Part shown: positions 16,035-24,333 of the stretch, in pieces | Numbering within the stretch: the first letter of the stretch is position 1 | How the letters are laid out: each line of letters opens with the position of its first letter | Origin: Bacillota bacterium | GTDB lineage: Bacteria > Bacillota > Clostridia > Acetivibrionales > DTU013 | DNA: 64,000 nt | Assembly (NCBI GenBank): GCA_023426125.1 | Contig: JAFABI010000041.1 | Coordinates: forward strand, 1 to 64,000 | Direction of reading: 5' to 3' | Translations under genes and position numbers: made by a program | Notes under the pieces: generated by a model | What the model saw: the letters and a program-made list of their open reading frames with translations, nothing else | What the model was told of the DNA's origin: nothing | The model's database searches: none

Positions 16035-16104
16035 ACGTCTTCTTGCGATAACTGTGAAACTTTTTTCTGGCATTCCCTGTATTGTTGGATGAAGGAGGTA
16101 TAAT

Positions 16105-16656
16105 ATGAACGATTGTACAATCATAAGAAAACTAAAACAAAACAATGAAAAAGCAATTAAAGAACTCATCGATAAATATGGTCGGTATATTGCGGCAGTT
16201 ATATACCGAGTCAGTGGTTCTGTATTGAAGGCTGAAGATATTGAGGAGATTGTGTCGGATGTTTTTTATTCTGTTTGGAAGAGAAGGCATCATCTTTTGG
16301 AAATTGAATCCTTAAAGCCGTATCTGGCGCAAGCCGCCCGGAATATGACTAAAAATAAATTCAGCCATGTAAAGGATGAACAGCCATTGGATGACGAAAT
16401 GGCGGTGTTTGATACTGAGGAAACCGACGAACTGTTAATCCAAAAAGAAAAAGTATCAATGGTTAGGGAGTTTATGGATTCAATGAAATATCCTGACAAA
16501 GACATCCTTACAGCATACTACTTTCGGGATTACAAGCTTGAAGATATTGCATCCATGTATGAGCTCCCTTTGTCTACAGTGAAATCAAAGATTTATAGAG
16601 GAAGAAAAACAATTATTGAATATTTTGAAGAAAGAGGTTATCTTTATGAAAGTTAA
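16105..16656 (+). CDS. ECF-type RNA polymerase sigma factor
   Basis: A 183-residue sigma-70 family protein. Region 2 covers about residues 10-80 (LIDKYGRYIAAVIYRV, IEEIVSDVFYSVWKRR). Region 4 covers about 118-175, with helix-turn-helix YKLEDIASMYELPLSTVKSKIYRGRK. The start is ATG 16105 behind GAAGGAGG. The next gene overlaps its end by 11 bases and encodes a single-pass DUF4179-type protein; such pairs form a sigma factor and its membrane-bound partner or anti-sigma factor. The target regulon and signal are unknown. Confidence 0.9.
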   Translation: MNDCTIIRKLKQNNEKAIKELIDKYGRYIAAVIYRVSGSVLKAEDIEEIVSDVFYSVWKRRHHLLEIESLKPYLAQAARNMTKNKFSHVKDEQPLDDEMAVFDTEETDELLIQKEKVSMVREFMDSMKYPDKDILTAYYFRDYKLEDIASMYELPLSTVKSKIYRGRKTIIEYFEERGYLYES

Positions 16657-17752
16657 TTTTAGCAGGTGTAAAATATTTGCGAGACCGGACGAAACAGATA
16701 ATATAAGCCATAATGAAGCAGGCGTTCCTGACGTTGATCTGAACAGGGTTAAAAAGCTTACAATGAATAAAATACGGCAGGATGAAAATAAAAAATTCCT
16801 AACTCTTAGAAGTATCGGTACCAAAGCGGCTTGTGCCGTAATAATGGTTGTATTGATCACGACAGGAAGCGTTTATGCATTCAGCAATGAAGGCGTTCAA
16901 AGCTTCATCAGCCAATTAACAGGCGTACAACAGGCAAAGATACTGACGGTTGGAGAAGCTATTACAAACAGGGACTATAAACTGAAGGTGCATGAAATAG
17001 TTACTGATTCCTATGTGGGAGATGTTGTTATATCGGTGGAAGCGTTGAGTGATAAGAGCAAAAAAGATTTTGACAACTACCGTATTGATCTTAAGCATAT
17101 TGGAAGCGGTTACGGCTTAGGTGAATTGGAAGAATACAGAGAGAAATATATCAAGTATTATAAAATAAGCTTTTCCGGTGCAACACATAAATATTCCCAC
17201 AACGATGGCAAGCTTCAATTTTCTATTCGAGGGATGAAACAAGCAATTGAAGTTTCTTTGTCTCCTACCATAGAATGTTTGGATATGGAGATTGCGGAGG
17301 ATAATTCCAATGGATATGAATACAGATTCGATAAGCTTCATTTATCAGAAATAGGCCTGACTTTAGAAGGTACAGATACAAGAAATTTGGAGTGCGAATA
17401 TTGGTATAATATCGAGCTGCTGTTTGCTGACGGAACGAAGGAGCTGTTGGCAAAGAAAATGAATGAAAATGGTAGTAAAGCTCGTATTCCGGATACTGTG
17501 GAAAACTCGCCAGGTGAAGCAAAGATATATGATGACGGCTTAGAATCCGTTTCGCAAAACACGGCAACAGCTTCGGGAAACACAATGACGGATACTTCTA
17601 TAGATGGTGATTTGAACAGTGGAGGTTCCTTCTACCACTCGGGTGATGCTGATAATTATGTTAATATATGTATAGGTTTTTCCAAAAACCTTCCGCTGGA
17701 TACAATTAAACAGGTTATTATAAATGGCATAGCTTATGATATTGAGAGATAA
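16646..17752 (+). CDS. DUF4179-type membrane protein, probable anti-sigma partner
   Basis: A 368-residue protein starting at ATG 16646 behind GAAAGAGG inside the end of the sigma gene, so the two are translationally coupled. The frame extends further upstream but without a better start. A short cytoplasmic part (residues 1-58) precedes one transmembrane helix at about 59-80 (ACAVIMVVLITTGSVYAF). About 285 extracytoplasmic residues follow with the beta-rich character of DUF4179. Genes of this type regularly follow ECF sigma factors in Firmicutes. The cytoplasmic part is too short to show a classical zinc anti-sigma motif, so the anti-sigma role is inferred from position. Confidence 0.75.
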   Translation: MKVNFSRCKIFARPDETDNISHNEAGVPDVDLNRVKKLTMNKIRQDENKKFLTLRSIGTKAACAVIMVVLITTGSVYAFSNEGVQSFISQLTGVQQAKILTVGEAITNRDYKLKVHEIVTDSYVGDVVISVEALSDKSKKDFDNYRIDLKHIGSGYGLGELEEYREKYIKYYKISFSGATHKYSHNDGKLQFSIRGMKQAIEVSLSPTIECLDMEIAEDNSNGYEYRFDKLHLSEIGLTLEGTDTRNLECEYWYNIELLFADGTKELLAKKMNENGSKARIPDTVENSPGEAKIYDDGLESVSQNTATASGNTMTDTSIDGDLNSGGSFYHSGDADNYVNICIGFSKNLPLDTIKQVIINGIAYDIER

Positions 17753-17869
17753 TCTGCCGGTCGGAACGAATTTGGCCAAAGCTCCTGGTTTGCCGCATCC
17801 TGTGACAATTGAACTGAACTCAAGCCAAATTATGAAAAAAGAACCTAACTTTTCATCATTTTTTATCGA

Positions 17870-17902
17870 AAGAAGCCGATTGCTGCTGCAATTGGCTTCT
17901 TT
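17870..17902 (+). terminator. Stem-loop after the sigma/DUF4179 operon
   Basis: AAGAAGCCGATTG at 17870-17882 pairs with CAATTGGCTTCTT at 17889-17901 with one G-T wobble and a 6-base loop. Only TTG follows, so termination would be weak on the plus strand. It lies 118 bases after the DUF4179 stop and before the riboflavin promoter. Confidence 0.5.
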
Positions 17903-17964
17903 GTCGGGATAACTCTATAGTCGGCATAATCGGTATAGCCGTTTTGTGGTGTACCTGATTTTTA

Positions 17965-17994
17965 TTGACAACACCCTTAACCTTGCTGTATAAT
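17965..17994 (+). promoter_or_regulatory. Riboflavin operon promoter
   Basis: TTGACA at 17965-17970 and TATAAT at 17989-17994 with an 18-base spacer form a near-consensus sigma-A promoter, placed 19 bases before the FMN riboswitch. Confidence 0.85.
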
Positions 17995-18012
17995 AAACGA
18001 AAATTGAATGAC

Positions 18013-18119
18013 ATCTTCAGGGCAGGGTGCAAATCCCTACCGGTGGTAAAGCCCACGAGCCGCAAGGCATGATTCGGTGAGATTCCGAAGCCGACAGTAC
18101 AGTCTGGATGAAAGAAGAT
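18013..18119 (+). promoter_or_regulatory. FMN riboswitch (RFN element)
   Basis: The outer stem is ATCTTC at 18013-18018 with GAAGAT at 18114-18119. Between them are the conserved RFN segments: GGGCAGGGTG, CCCTACCGG, GTAAAGCCCACGAGCC, GATTCGGTGAGATTCCGAAG and CCGACAGTACAGTCTGGATG. It lies between a strong promoter and a terminator hairpin upstream of ribD, so FMN binding should favour termination and switch off the rib operon. Confidence 0.97.
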
Positions 18120-18149
18120 AAAAGCGCACAATGTGTGTATCGTATATTT

Positions 18150-18187
18150 GCTCTGAAATGATTTTATCGTTTCAGAGCTTTTTATTT
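18150..18187 (+). terminator. Riboswitch-controlled terminator of the rib leader
   Basis: GCTCTGAAA at 18150-18158 pairs with TTTCAGAGC at 18170-18178, followed by TTTTTATTTTT. It sits 30 bases after the FMN aptamer and is the expected expression platform. Confidence 0.85.
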
Positions 18188-18217
18188 TTAGATACATACG
18201 AATATTCCGCTAATTGA

Positions 18218-18254
18218 TGCCTTGAACGATATGGTTCAAGGCATTTTACTTTTT
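18218..18254 (+). terminator. Second terminator-like hairpin just before ribD
   Basis: TGCCTTGAAC at 18218-18227 pairs perfectly with GTTCAAGGCA at 18234-18243, followed by TTTTACTTTTT. It ends directly at the ribD ribosome binding site (GAGGAGGTG). A second intrinsic terminator in the same leader is unusual; it may add attenuation or shape access to the ribosome binding site. Confidence 0.65.
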
Positions 18255-18267
18255 GAGGAGGTGCGTA

Positions 18268-19386
18268 TTGAAAGACAAAGATTATATGCAAAAAGCATTG
18301 GAGCTTGCCGAAAAAGGCTGCGGATGGGTAAATCCCAATCCGATGGTCGGAGCGGTTATCGTAAAAAACGATATCATCATCGGTATGGGTTATCATCATC
18401 AGTATGGTAAGCTTCATGCTGAACGTGATGCCCTTCAAAACTGTACAGACTCACCGGATGGCGCAACATTGTATGTAACATTGGAACCGTGCTGTCATTT
18501 TGGAAAAACACCGCCGTGCACCGAAGCAATTATTTCAAGCGGAATTCGGCGCGTAGTGATTGGCTCATTTGACCCCAACCCTTTGGTCGCCGGACAAGGA
18601 ATTGAAATTTTACGTCGGCATGGAATTGAGGTTGTGGACGGAGTATTGACGGAGGACTGCAATAAACTCAATGAAGTATTCTTCCACTTTATTCAGAACA
18701 AAACCCCATATGTTGTAATGAAATACGCAATGACAATGGATGGGAAAATCACCACCCACTCCGGAAAATCGAAATGGATTACTGGAGAAATCGCCCGTGA
18801 ACGTATCCACAAAGACAGACATCGGTATTCCGGGATTATGGTAGGGGTAGGCACGATTATCACGGATAACCCTTTGTTGACATGCCGATTGCCTGACTTA
18901 AAAAGTCCCGTTCGCATTATTTGTGACACGGAACTAAAAACACCATTACAGACGAACGTGGTGCAAACTGCAAAACAACATAAAACGATTATTGCAACCT
19001 GCTGCACAGATAGCATGAGGACACAGACGTACCAAGAGGCGGGATGTGAGGTTCTTCTCATGCCGCAAAAGGATGGCCATGTTGATTTAAAGGAGTTGAT
19101 GATTGCTTTAGGAAAAGAAGGAATTGACAGCATTTTATTAGAAGGAGGTCAAACTTTAAACTGGTCTGCATTGAAAAGCGGTATCGTTAACAAAATTCAG
19201 GCTTATCTTGCACCAAAATTATTTGGAGGGATAAATGCCAAATCTCCTATTGGTGGTACAGGTATTGAAGCACCAAATGGAGCATATCAGCTTTTGCCAC
19301 CACAGGTCACTAAGTTAGGCGATGATATTCTTTTGGAAAACGAGGTGATAGGATGTTTACAGGAATCATTGAAGAAACCGGAATAG
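18268..19386 (+). CDS. ribD: Bifunctional riboflavin deaminase/reductase RibD
   Basis: A 372-residue cytosolic enzyme that deaminates and then reduces the pyrimidine intermediate of riboflavin synthesis. The N-terminal deaminase half carries the zinc motifs HAERDAL and PCCHFGKTPPCTEAI. The C-terminal half (from about residue 150) is the NADPH reductase (YAMTMDGKITT, GVGTIITDNPLLTCR, ILLEGGQTLNWSAL). The start is TTG 18268 behind GAGGAGGTG; the frame reaches a TTG 15 bases earlier but that lies in the ribosome binding site. The 3' end overlaps ribE by 34 bases. It is first in a ribD-ribE-ribBA-ribH operon under the FMN riboswitch. Confidence 0.95.
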   Translation: MKDKDYMQKALELAEKGCGWVNPNPMVGAVIVKNDIIIGMGYHHQYGKLHAERDALQNCTDSPDGATLYVTLEPCCHFGKTPPCTEAIISSGIRRVVIGSFDPNPLVAGQGIEILRRHGIEVVDGVLTEDCNKLNEVFFHFIQNKTPYVVMKYAMTMDGKITTHSGKSKWITGEIARERIHKDRHRYSGIMVGVGTIITDNPLLTCRLPDLKSPVRIICDTELKTPLQTNVVQTAKQHKTIIATCCTDSMRTQTYQEAGCEVLLMPQKDGHVDLKELMIALGKEGIDSILLEGGQTLNWSALKSGIVNKIQAYLAPKLFGGINAKSPIGGTGIEAPNGAYQLLPPQVTKLGDDILLENEVIGCLQESLKKPE

Positions 19387-20063
19387 TTCGCAAGATAAAA
19401 AAGGGTGCGAATTCCGCGGTCTTAACCATCGGCGCATCTTCTATATTAAACGATATGGAACTGGGTGGCAGCATAGCTGTGAACGGAATTTGTTTAACAG
19501 TTACATCTTATACAAGCACCGAATTTACAGCAGATGTTATGCACGAAACAATAATGCGTTCTTCTCTTAGTAGTCTTCATACTGGTACGATGGTCAACCT
19601 GGAGCGTGCCATGCCAGCTAATGGGCGGTTTGGAGGCCATATTGTTACCGGGCATATTGATGGAACAGGCGTTATCCGTTCGATTCAAAAGGATGATAAT
19701 GCAGTTTGGTATAAGATTAGAGCGATACCGGAGATTTTACGTTATATTGTAGAAAAAGGTTCTATTGCGGTTGACGGTATTAGTCTGACAGTTGCTAAAA
19801 TATCTGATGTTGATTTTAGCGTATCTGTTATTCCACATACCGCAGATAATACCATACTGGCCCTAAAAAGGGTTGGAGATACGGTCAATCTTGAAAATGA
19901 CTGTGTTGGAAAATATATTGAAAAGTTTCTCGGTATTCCGGCGCAATCAATTAAAATGTCAAAAGGCTTCCTCACGGAAGCGGATATTAAGGAGGAAATA
20001 TGTTTCAATTCAACACAATTGAAGAAGCGATTGACGATTTATGTCAAGGGAAAATCATTTTAG
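19353..20063 (+). CDS. ribE: Riboflavin synthase, alpha chain
   Basis: A 236-residue protein that dismutates two lumazine molecules to riboflavin. It shows the internal twofold repeat of the family: MFTGIIEETGIV with NGICLTVT in the first half, and GHIVTGHIDGTG with VDGISLTV in the second. It starts at ATG 19353 within the end of ribD. Most family members end near GFLTE at about residue 213. Here the frame continues about 20 residues and overlaps the start of ribBA by 64 bases, because the usual stop before the ribBA ribosome binding site is missing. The extra tail has no family resemblance and may be a small frameshift or stop-loss. Confidence 0.92.
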   Translation: MFTGIIEETGIVRKIKKGANSAVLTIGASSILNDMELGGSIAVNGICLTVTSYTSTEFTADVMHETIMRSSLSSLHTGTMVNLERAMPANGRFGGHIVTGHIDGTGVIRSIQKDDNAVWYKIRAIPEILRYIVEKGSIAVDGISLTVAKISDVDFSVSVIPHTADNTILALKRVGDTVNLENDCVGKYIEKFLGIPAQSIKMSKGFLTEADIKEEICFNSTQLKKRLTIYVKGKSF

Positions 20064-21199
20064 TGACAGATGACGAGGACAGAGAAAATGAGGGCGATTT
20101 TATCTGTGCGTCTGAGTTTGCTACCACAGAGAATGTAAATTTTATGGCGGTGCATGGTAAAGGGTTGATTTGTATGCCTATGAGTATTGAACTTTGCCAA
20201 AAGCTCAATCTTTCCCAAATGGTAAATATCAGCACCGACAACCATGAAACCGCTTTTACGGTTTCGATTGACCATATTAATACTGCAACGGGAATTTCAG
20301 CAGAAGAACGCGGCATTACAGCCCGTGCCTGTGTCAGCGAAGATGTAAAGCCGGAAGATTTCCGCCGTCCTGGTCATATGTTCCCGTTGACAGCTAAACG
20401 CAACGGTGTTCTTGAACGCAATGGTCACACAGAGGCAACTGTCGATTTACTTAGACTTGCCAATTTGAAAGAGTGCGGGTTATGTTGTGAAATTATGCGA
20501 GATGACGGCACGATGATGCGCACTCCCGAATTGATAGATCTGGCGCAAAAATGGGATTTAAAGTTCATTACAATCAAAGCTCTACAAAGCTATCGCAAAA
20601 ATCACGATAAGCTGGTAGAGCGTATTGCCGTAACGAAAATGCCAACTAAATATGGCGATTTTAAGGCTTATGGCTATCTTAATAAGCTAAATGGAGAACA
20701 TCATATAGCATTGGTTCGCGGGGATATTGGAGATGGAAATAATCTTTTGTGCCGCGTTCATTCAGAGTGTTTGACAGGAGATGCTTTTGGTTCTCTCCGC
20801 TGTGATTGCGGTCAGCAGTTTGCGGCGGCGATGGCACAAATTGAACAAGAGGGGCGTGGGATTCTACTCTACATGCGACAGGAAGGGCGCGGCATTGGTC
20901 TTATCAACAAGTTGCGGGCGTATGAATTGCAGGATCGGGGTATGGATACTCTTGAAGCGAATTTAGCATTGGGCTTTGACGGTGATATGAGAGAATATTA
21001 CATTGGCGCTCAAATACTTAAGGATTTAGGCGCTAAAACCTTACGGCTGTTAACAAATAACCCCGACAAAGTATATCAGCTTTCCGACTTTGGTATGGAG
21101 ATTACTGAACGAGTACCTATCCAAATGAGCGCGACAGCCCATGACCTGTTTTATTTACAAACCAAGCAATCCAAAATGGGACATATTTTAAACTATTAA
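20000..21199 (+). CDS. ribBA: Bifunctional RibBA: DHBP synthase and GTP cyclohydrolase II
   Basis: A 399-residue enzyme that makes both entry substrates of riboflavin synthesis. The N-terminal 3,4-dihydroxy-2-butanone-4-phosphate synthase (residues 1-200) contains VTDDEDRENEGDF and the GHMFPL-type region. The C-terminal GTP cyclohydrolase II (about 205-399) has the zinc site in HSECLTGDAFGSLRCDCGQQ and the YMRQEGRGIGL loop. AAGGAGG just before ATG 20000 lies inside ribE, giving translational coupling. Length and motif order are normal. Confidence 0.96.
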   Translation: MFQFNTIEEAIDDLCQGKIILVTDDEDRENEGDFICASEFATTENVNFMAVHGKGLICMPMSIELCQKLNLSQMVNISTDNHETAFTVSIDHINTATGISAEERGITARACVSEDVKPEDFRRPGHMFPLTAKRNGVLERNGHTEATVDLLRLANLKECGLCCEIMRDDGTMMRTPELIDLAQKWDLKFITIKALQSYRKNHDKLVERIAVTKMPTKYGDFKAYGYLNKLNGEHHIALVRGDIGDGNNLLCRVHSECLTGDAFGSLRCDCGQQFAAAMAQIEQEGRGILLYMRQEGRGIGLINKLRAYELQDRGMDTLEANLALGFDGDMREYYIGAQILKDLGAKTLRLLTNNPDKVYQLSDFGMEITERVPIQMSATAHDLFYLQTKQSKMGHILNY

Positions 21200-21214
21200 A
21201 AAGGAGATTTTTAT

Positions 21215-21676
21215 ATGAACGTATTTGAAGGAAAACTTGTATCTAAGGATATTAAGGTCGGAATAGTCGCTGCCCGTTTTAATGAATTTATAACATCGAA
21301 GCTGCTTTCCGGTGCATTGGATGGATTAAAACGACATGATGTTCAAGAAGAAAATATTGATGTGGCATGGGTTCCCGGAGCTTTTGAAATTCCGCTGATT
21401 GCCTCCAAAATGGCAAAAAGCAAGAAATATGATGCCGTAATATGCCTTGGAGCAGTCATCCGTGGAAGCACCAGCCACTATGATTATGTGTGCAACGAAG
21501 TTTCAAAAGGTATCGCACAAATAGCACTTACCAATGATATTCCCGTATTGTTTGGGGTTCTTACAACGGAAAATATTGAACAGGCAATTGAACGGGCGGG
21601 AACAAAAGCTGGAAACAAAGGATTTGATAGTGCCGTTAGCGCCATTGAAATGGTGAACTTAATGCGTGCATTTTGA
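21215..21676 (+). CDS. ribH: 6,7-dimethyl-8-ribityllumazine synthase
   Basis: A 153-residue protein, the normal length, that condenses the pyrimidine and butanone-phosphate intermediates to lumazine and usually assembles as an icosahedral or pentameric shell. Visible motifs are VAARFNEFITSKLL, WVPGAFEIPL, and GAVIRGSTSHYDYVCNEV with the catalytic His region. The start is ATG behind AAGGAG, 15 bases after ribBA. It closes the operon. The 195 bases after it (to 21871) hold no gene or clear terminator that I can recognise. Confidence 0.96.
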   Translation: MNVFEGKLVSKDIKVGIVAARFNEFITSKLLSGALDGLKRHDVQEENIDVAWVPGAFEIPLIASKMAKSKKYDAVICLGAVIRGSTSHYDYVCNEVSKGIAQIALTNDIPVLFGVLTTENIEQAIERAGTKAGNKGFDSAVSAIEMVNLMRAF

Positions 21677-21871
21677 GCCAGTATATGACCATATCCCGAT
21701 TCTTTGCAGAAAACTCACATACTTCAGCTTTTTGGCGGCCTGCAAAATGCGATTGTACGTCAGATCAACACGCAATTACTGTCAGAGCAAGCCACACCCA
21801 CGGTGAACAAGATTTCAAGGAAAAGCCATGCGGCTATCCACTAGCATCTTCGATAATGTAATTTTATTTCA

Positions 21872-22363
21872 TTAATCAATATTTTGTAGATTCCGTCGGT
21901 AATAGGCAACGGTTTTGTCATATTCAAAGCCACATGAAACAAGCGTCTTGCAGGAAGGCAGGTTTTCTTCTTCCGGCTGAACAATTATTTCTTTCGCCCG
22001 TGTATTTGAACGGATTATATCCATAAGTAACTGTATGATCCGTTTACCATATCCTTTACGAAGATACATTTCTTCACCGATTAAATAATCCACGCTGTAC
22101 GTTTCGTTGGGAGCCTGAATGGAATACCAATCTTCTCCTGCTTCATAACAGTCATAATACTGGCAAAAGCCGATAGGTCGATTGCCTTCCATCACGATAA
22201 AATGATGAATAAACGCAAAAAGGCCGTTTCTTTGTCTAATCTCGTCAATCCACGCATCCGGATCTTTATACCATTGCAAAATGTATGGTTTTTGGAGCCA
22301 TACACTCATTAAAGCAATGTCTGTCTCTTCTATTTGGCGCAAATACAGAACTCGATCACTCAC
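21872..22363 (-). CDS. GNAT acetyltransferase, AAC(6')-like
   Basis: A 163-residue GNAT-fold protein. The N-terminus YLRQIEETDIALMSVWL, the ILQWYKDPDAW segment, the IGFCQYYDC strand and the acetyl-CoA loop LRKGYGKRIIQLLMD are the pattern of AAC(6')-type and related N-acetyltransferases. Such proteins acetylate aminoglycosides or small amines, but resistance cannot be claimed from sequence alone. The start is GTG at 22363 behind AAAGGAG (7-base spacing). It is a single gene on the minus strand, convergent with the rib operon. Confidence 0.8.
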   Translation of the reverse strand: MSDRVLYLRQIEETDIALMSVWLQKPYILQWYKDPDAWIDEIRQRNGLFAFIHHFIVMEGNRPIGFCQYYDCYEAGEDWYSIQAPNETYSVDYLIGEEMYLRKGYGKRIIQLLMDIIRSNTRAKEIIVQPEEENLPSCKTLVSCGFEYDKTVAYYRRNLQNID

Positions 22364-22584
22364 ATCAATACTCCTTTTAATTTTATTTTAATGAGAAATA
22401 ATCCACTATGTCATAAGCTTGCTTCGAAACATGAATAATACTTCATGTTCTTATTATAAAGTATTAATTTATAGATACTGCGACAAGAAGTAACGAATAT
22501 GCTAACCAACTTGCTGGCATTTTCGAAATAAAACAAATATCACCTATGGAAGCATCATTGCCACAGGAAAAGGATTCATTGATT

Positions 22585-23175
22585 TTATTCAGCCGCCTGT
22601 GCTGCTGCTTTTGTCTCATGAACCGTTCCATATGGATGCTGAGGCGGAGCATAGATAGAGTACAATTTAAGCGGTCTGTTGCCAGTATTGATTAAATTAT
22701 GCCATTTACCGGAGGGTATGATAAACGCATAGTCTTTATTTACATTTTCTTGAAAATCCAGCTTGTCTTTTCTATCACCCATTTTGACAAGTCCCTGACC
22801 TTCTTCAATGCGTATAAATTGATCAAGGTTTGGATGGATTTCCAGGCCTATGTCCTCTCCAACCCTGATGCTCATCAAAGTAAGCTGTAGATGGTTTCCC
22901 GTCCATAAAGCTCTACGAAATGCATTGTTTTGCTTAGCAGCCTCCTCAATATTTACTACAAACGGTTCCGGACCGTAATCTTTTAGTATGGTTGGATTAG
23001 CATTTCCTACGCCATATGGCAACGGAACATACTGATTCGGAAAGCTTGTGTAATACATGGGAGTGTTATCATAGTATGGGTATGGATTTATATTATAAGC
23101 ATTATACATATTTGCCTGGGTATACATAGGTGCGTTGACGCAATAGGGACATGAATTTATTCTCGTTATACACAT
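22585..23175 (-). CDS. Cupin-domain protein with Tyr/Asn/Pro-rich N-terminus
   Basis: A 196-residue protein. Residues 1-65 are a low-complexity Tyr/Asn/Pro/Cys segment (CPYCVNAPMYTQAN, NINPYPYYDNTPMYY) like those of some spore-coat proteins. Residues about 85-185 form one cupin barrel: motif 1 GEDIGLEIHPNLDQFIRIEEG and motif 2 FIIPSGKWHNLINTG, with His, Asp/Glu and His positions for a metal. The start is ATG behind AAAGGAG. A spore-surface role is inferred from the N-terminal composition only; an isomerase or oxygenase activity is also possible. AACATGAA/TTCATGTT at 22428-22449, downstream of the gene, forms a hairpin. Confidence 0.75.
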   Translation of the reverse strand: MCITRINSCPYCVNAPMYTQANMYNAYNINPYPYYDNTPMYYTSFPNQYVPLPYGVGNANPTILKDYGPEPFVVNIEEAAKQNNAFRRALWTGNHLQLTLMSIRVGEDIGLEIHPNLDQFIRIEEGQGLVKMGDRKDKLDFQENVNKDYAFIIPSGKWHNLINTGNRPLKLYSIYAPPQHPYGTVHETKAAAQAAE

Positions 23176-23215
23176 TGGTTACTCCTTTCATTATAATATT
23201 ACCATATGTTTTATG

Positions 23216-23986
23216 TTAATGAGATGTGCGTTGATTGCCATATAAGTCATCACCCAAATTCTTTTCATCAGAAATCATATATTTCATGTCAGCCATTTCT
23301 GTTTCAACTGCAAATGCCAAGGCTTTGAGCGCCTTTATAGTTTTAAGGTCTTCTGTCATGACATATAAATTTTTGCTGCCTGGTTTCAACTTTGTCTTAA
23401 TGGATGACAAAACATTGAGAATATCGGCACTTGGATTTACGAGTATAAAGTCTTTACAGCCTCCAATCTGATAATTGAACCGGCCTGTCCCGACATCGTG
23501 TCCATTAATAACAAACGACACAGGATGATTTTTCCCTTCTCCTGCTTGAATAAAATCAGCAGATGAAGGTTCAGGCAGATGATGAACAGGAACTGCATAG
23601 CGATTTTTGTAGCCATAAACTTCAAAGCCCTTTTTTAAATAGAGCTTATATGCCGGTGTATTATTCGTTCTGACTGTTAAGGTGACGCAGGGCGATTTTT
23701 TCAATTCGGCAAAGGCTATAACCTTATCAACAAGTAATCCGCCTATCCCGGCTTTTCGGAATTGCGAATGTACTTCTATTCTGCCGAGGTGAATTCTGTC
23801 TTCATGGGTTATTGCATTAACAAATCCGGCAAGGCTGCCATTCACTCGGGCAGTCCAAAAATCGCCCCGGACAATGTCGTTAAATTGTATCTCATTATAC
23901 GGCTCGGAAGGGAAGCATTCACTTTCAAGTAAATAAAACTCATTAAAACTCAATGCCTCATCATTTTTAGATATTATGCACTGCAT
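23216..23986 (-). CDS. GNAT acetyltransferase with C-terminal extension
   Basis: A 256-residue protein starting at ATG 23986, supported by AAGGAG at 23995-24000. Residues 1-140 are a GNAT domain with the acetyl-CoA loop VHSQFRKAGIGGLLVDKVIAFA and TNNTPAYKLYLKKGFEVYGYK. Residues about 165-256 form a second domain (GTGRFNYQIGG, INVLSSIKTKL-like helix, then DLKTIKALKALAF) that may be a second, degenerate acyltransferase half. The ribosome binding site overlaps the end of the upstream methyltransferase relic, so the two were one operon behind the attenuator at 24334-24515. The substrate is unknown. Confidence 0.8.
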   Translation of the reverse strand: MQCIISKNDEALSFNEFYLLESECFPSEPYNEIQFNDIVRGDFWTARVNGSLAGFVNAITHEDRIHLGRIEVHSQFRKAGIGGLLVDKVIAFAELKKSPCVTLTVRTNNTPAYKLYLKKGFEVYGYKNRYAVPVHHLPEPSSADFIQAGEGKNHPVSFVINGHDVGTGRFNYQIGGCKDFILVNPSADILNVLSSIKTKLKPGSKNLYVMTEDLKTIKALKALAFAVETEMADMKYMISDEKNLGDDLYGNQRTSH

Positions 23987-23991
23987 TCTTT

Positions 23992-24300
23992 TCACTCCTT
24001 TCTCGAAATGCTTATTAAGTGGGAGGAAAGCCCCAATATGCTTTCTTCTTTTTCACACATACGTACAATACGCATGATGCTTTCCCTTAAATATACTTCA
24101 TAACCGAGCAACGTCAGCCAATAAGAATATTCACCATACCCGCCGCCAATATCATAAATGACTGCTGGTGGTGCGGGTAGCAGCTGCCGGAGGATTTCCT
24201 TCGTTCTTTCAAATTCAATAAGACCAAGTCCTTCGCGCAGCCTGTTTTTCTCAATGCCGGTGTTATAACTTGCCATAACATCTTTATCGATGGTTTTCAT
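23992..24300 (-). pseudogene. SAM-dependent methyltransferase with in-frame internal deletion
   Basis: A 102-codon frame. Residues 1-71 are the normal start of a class I methyltransferase, ending in the SAM-binding loop VIYDIGGGYGEYSYWLTLLGYEVYL. Directly after comes RESIMRIVRMCEKEESILGLSSHL, which reads like the closing helix and last strand of the same family. The roughly 160 residues that normally lie between, including the acidic SAM ribose site and the substrate region, are absent. The two ends are joined in frame, so a short protein may still be made but should be catalytically dead. The start is ATG behind AAGGAGG. Confidence 0.7.
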
Positions 24301-24333
24301 AATGGAATCCTCCTTATAATATAATAAAATAAA

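Noticed and set aside
15887..16120. 77-codon minus-strand frame over the recombinase relic
   Set aside because: The plus strand carries the recognisable zinc-ribbon of a serine recombinase; the minus frame has no motif.
21677..21871. Short plus-strand frame after ribH (about 62 codons)
   Set aside because: It starts inside the ribH stop region, has no ribosome binding site and reads as no known protein; treated as non-coding.
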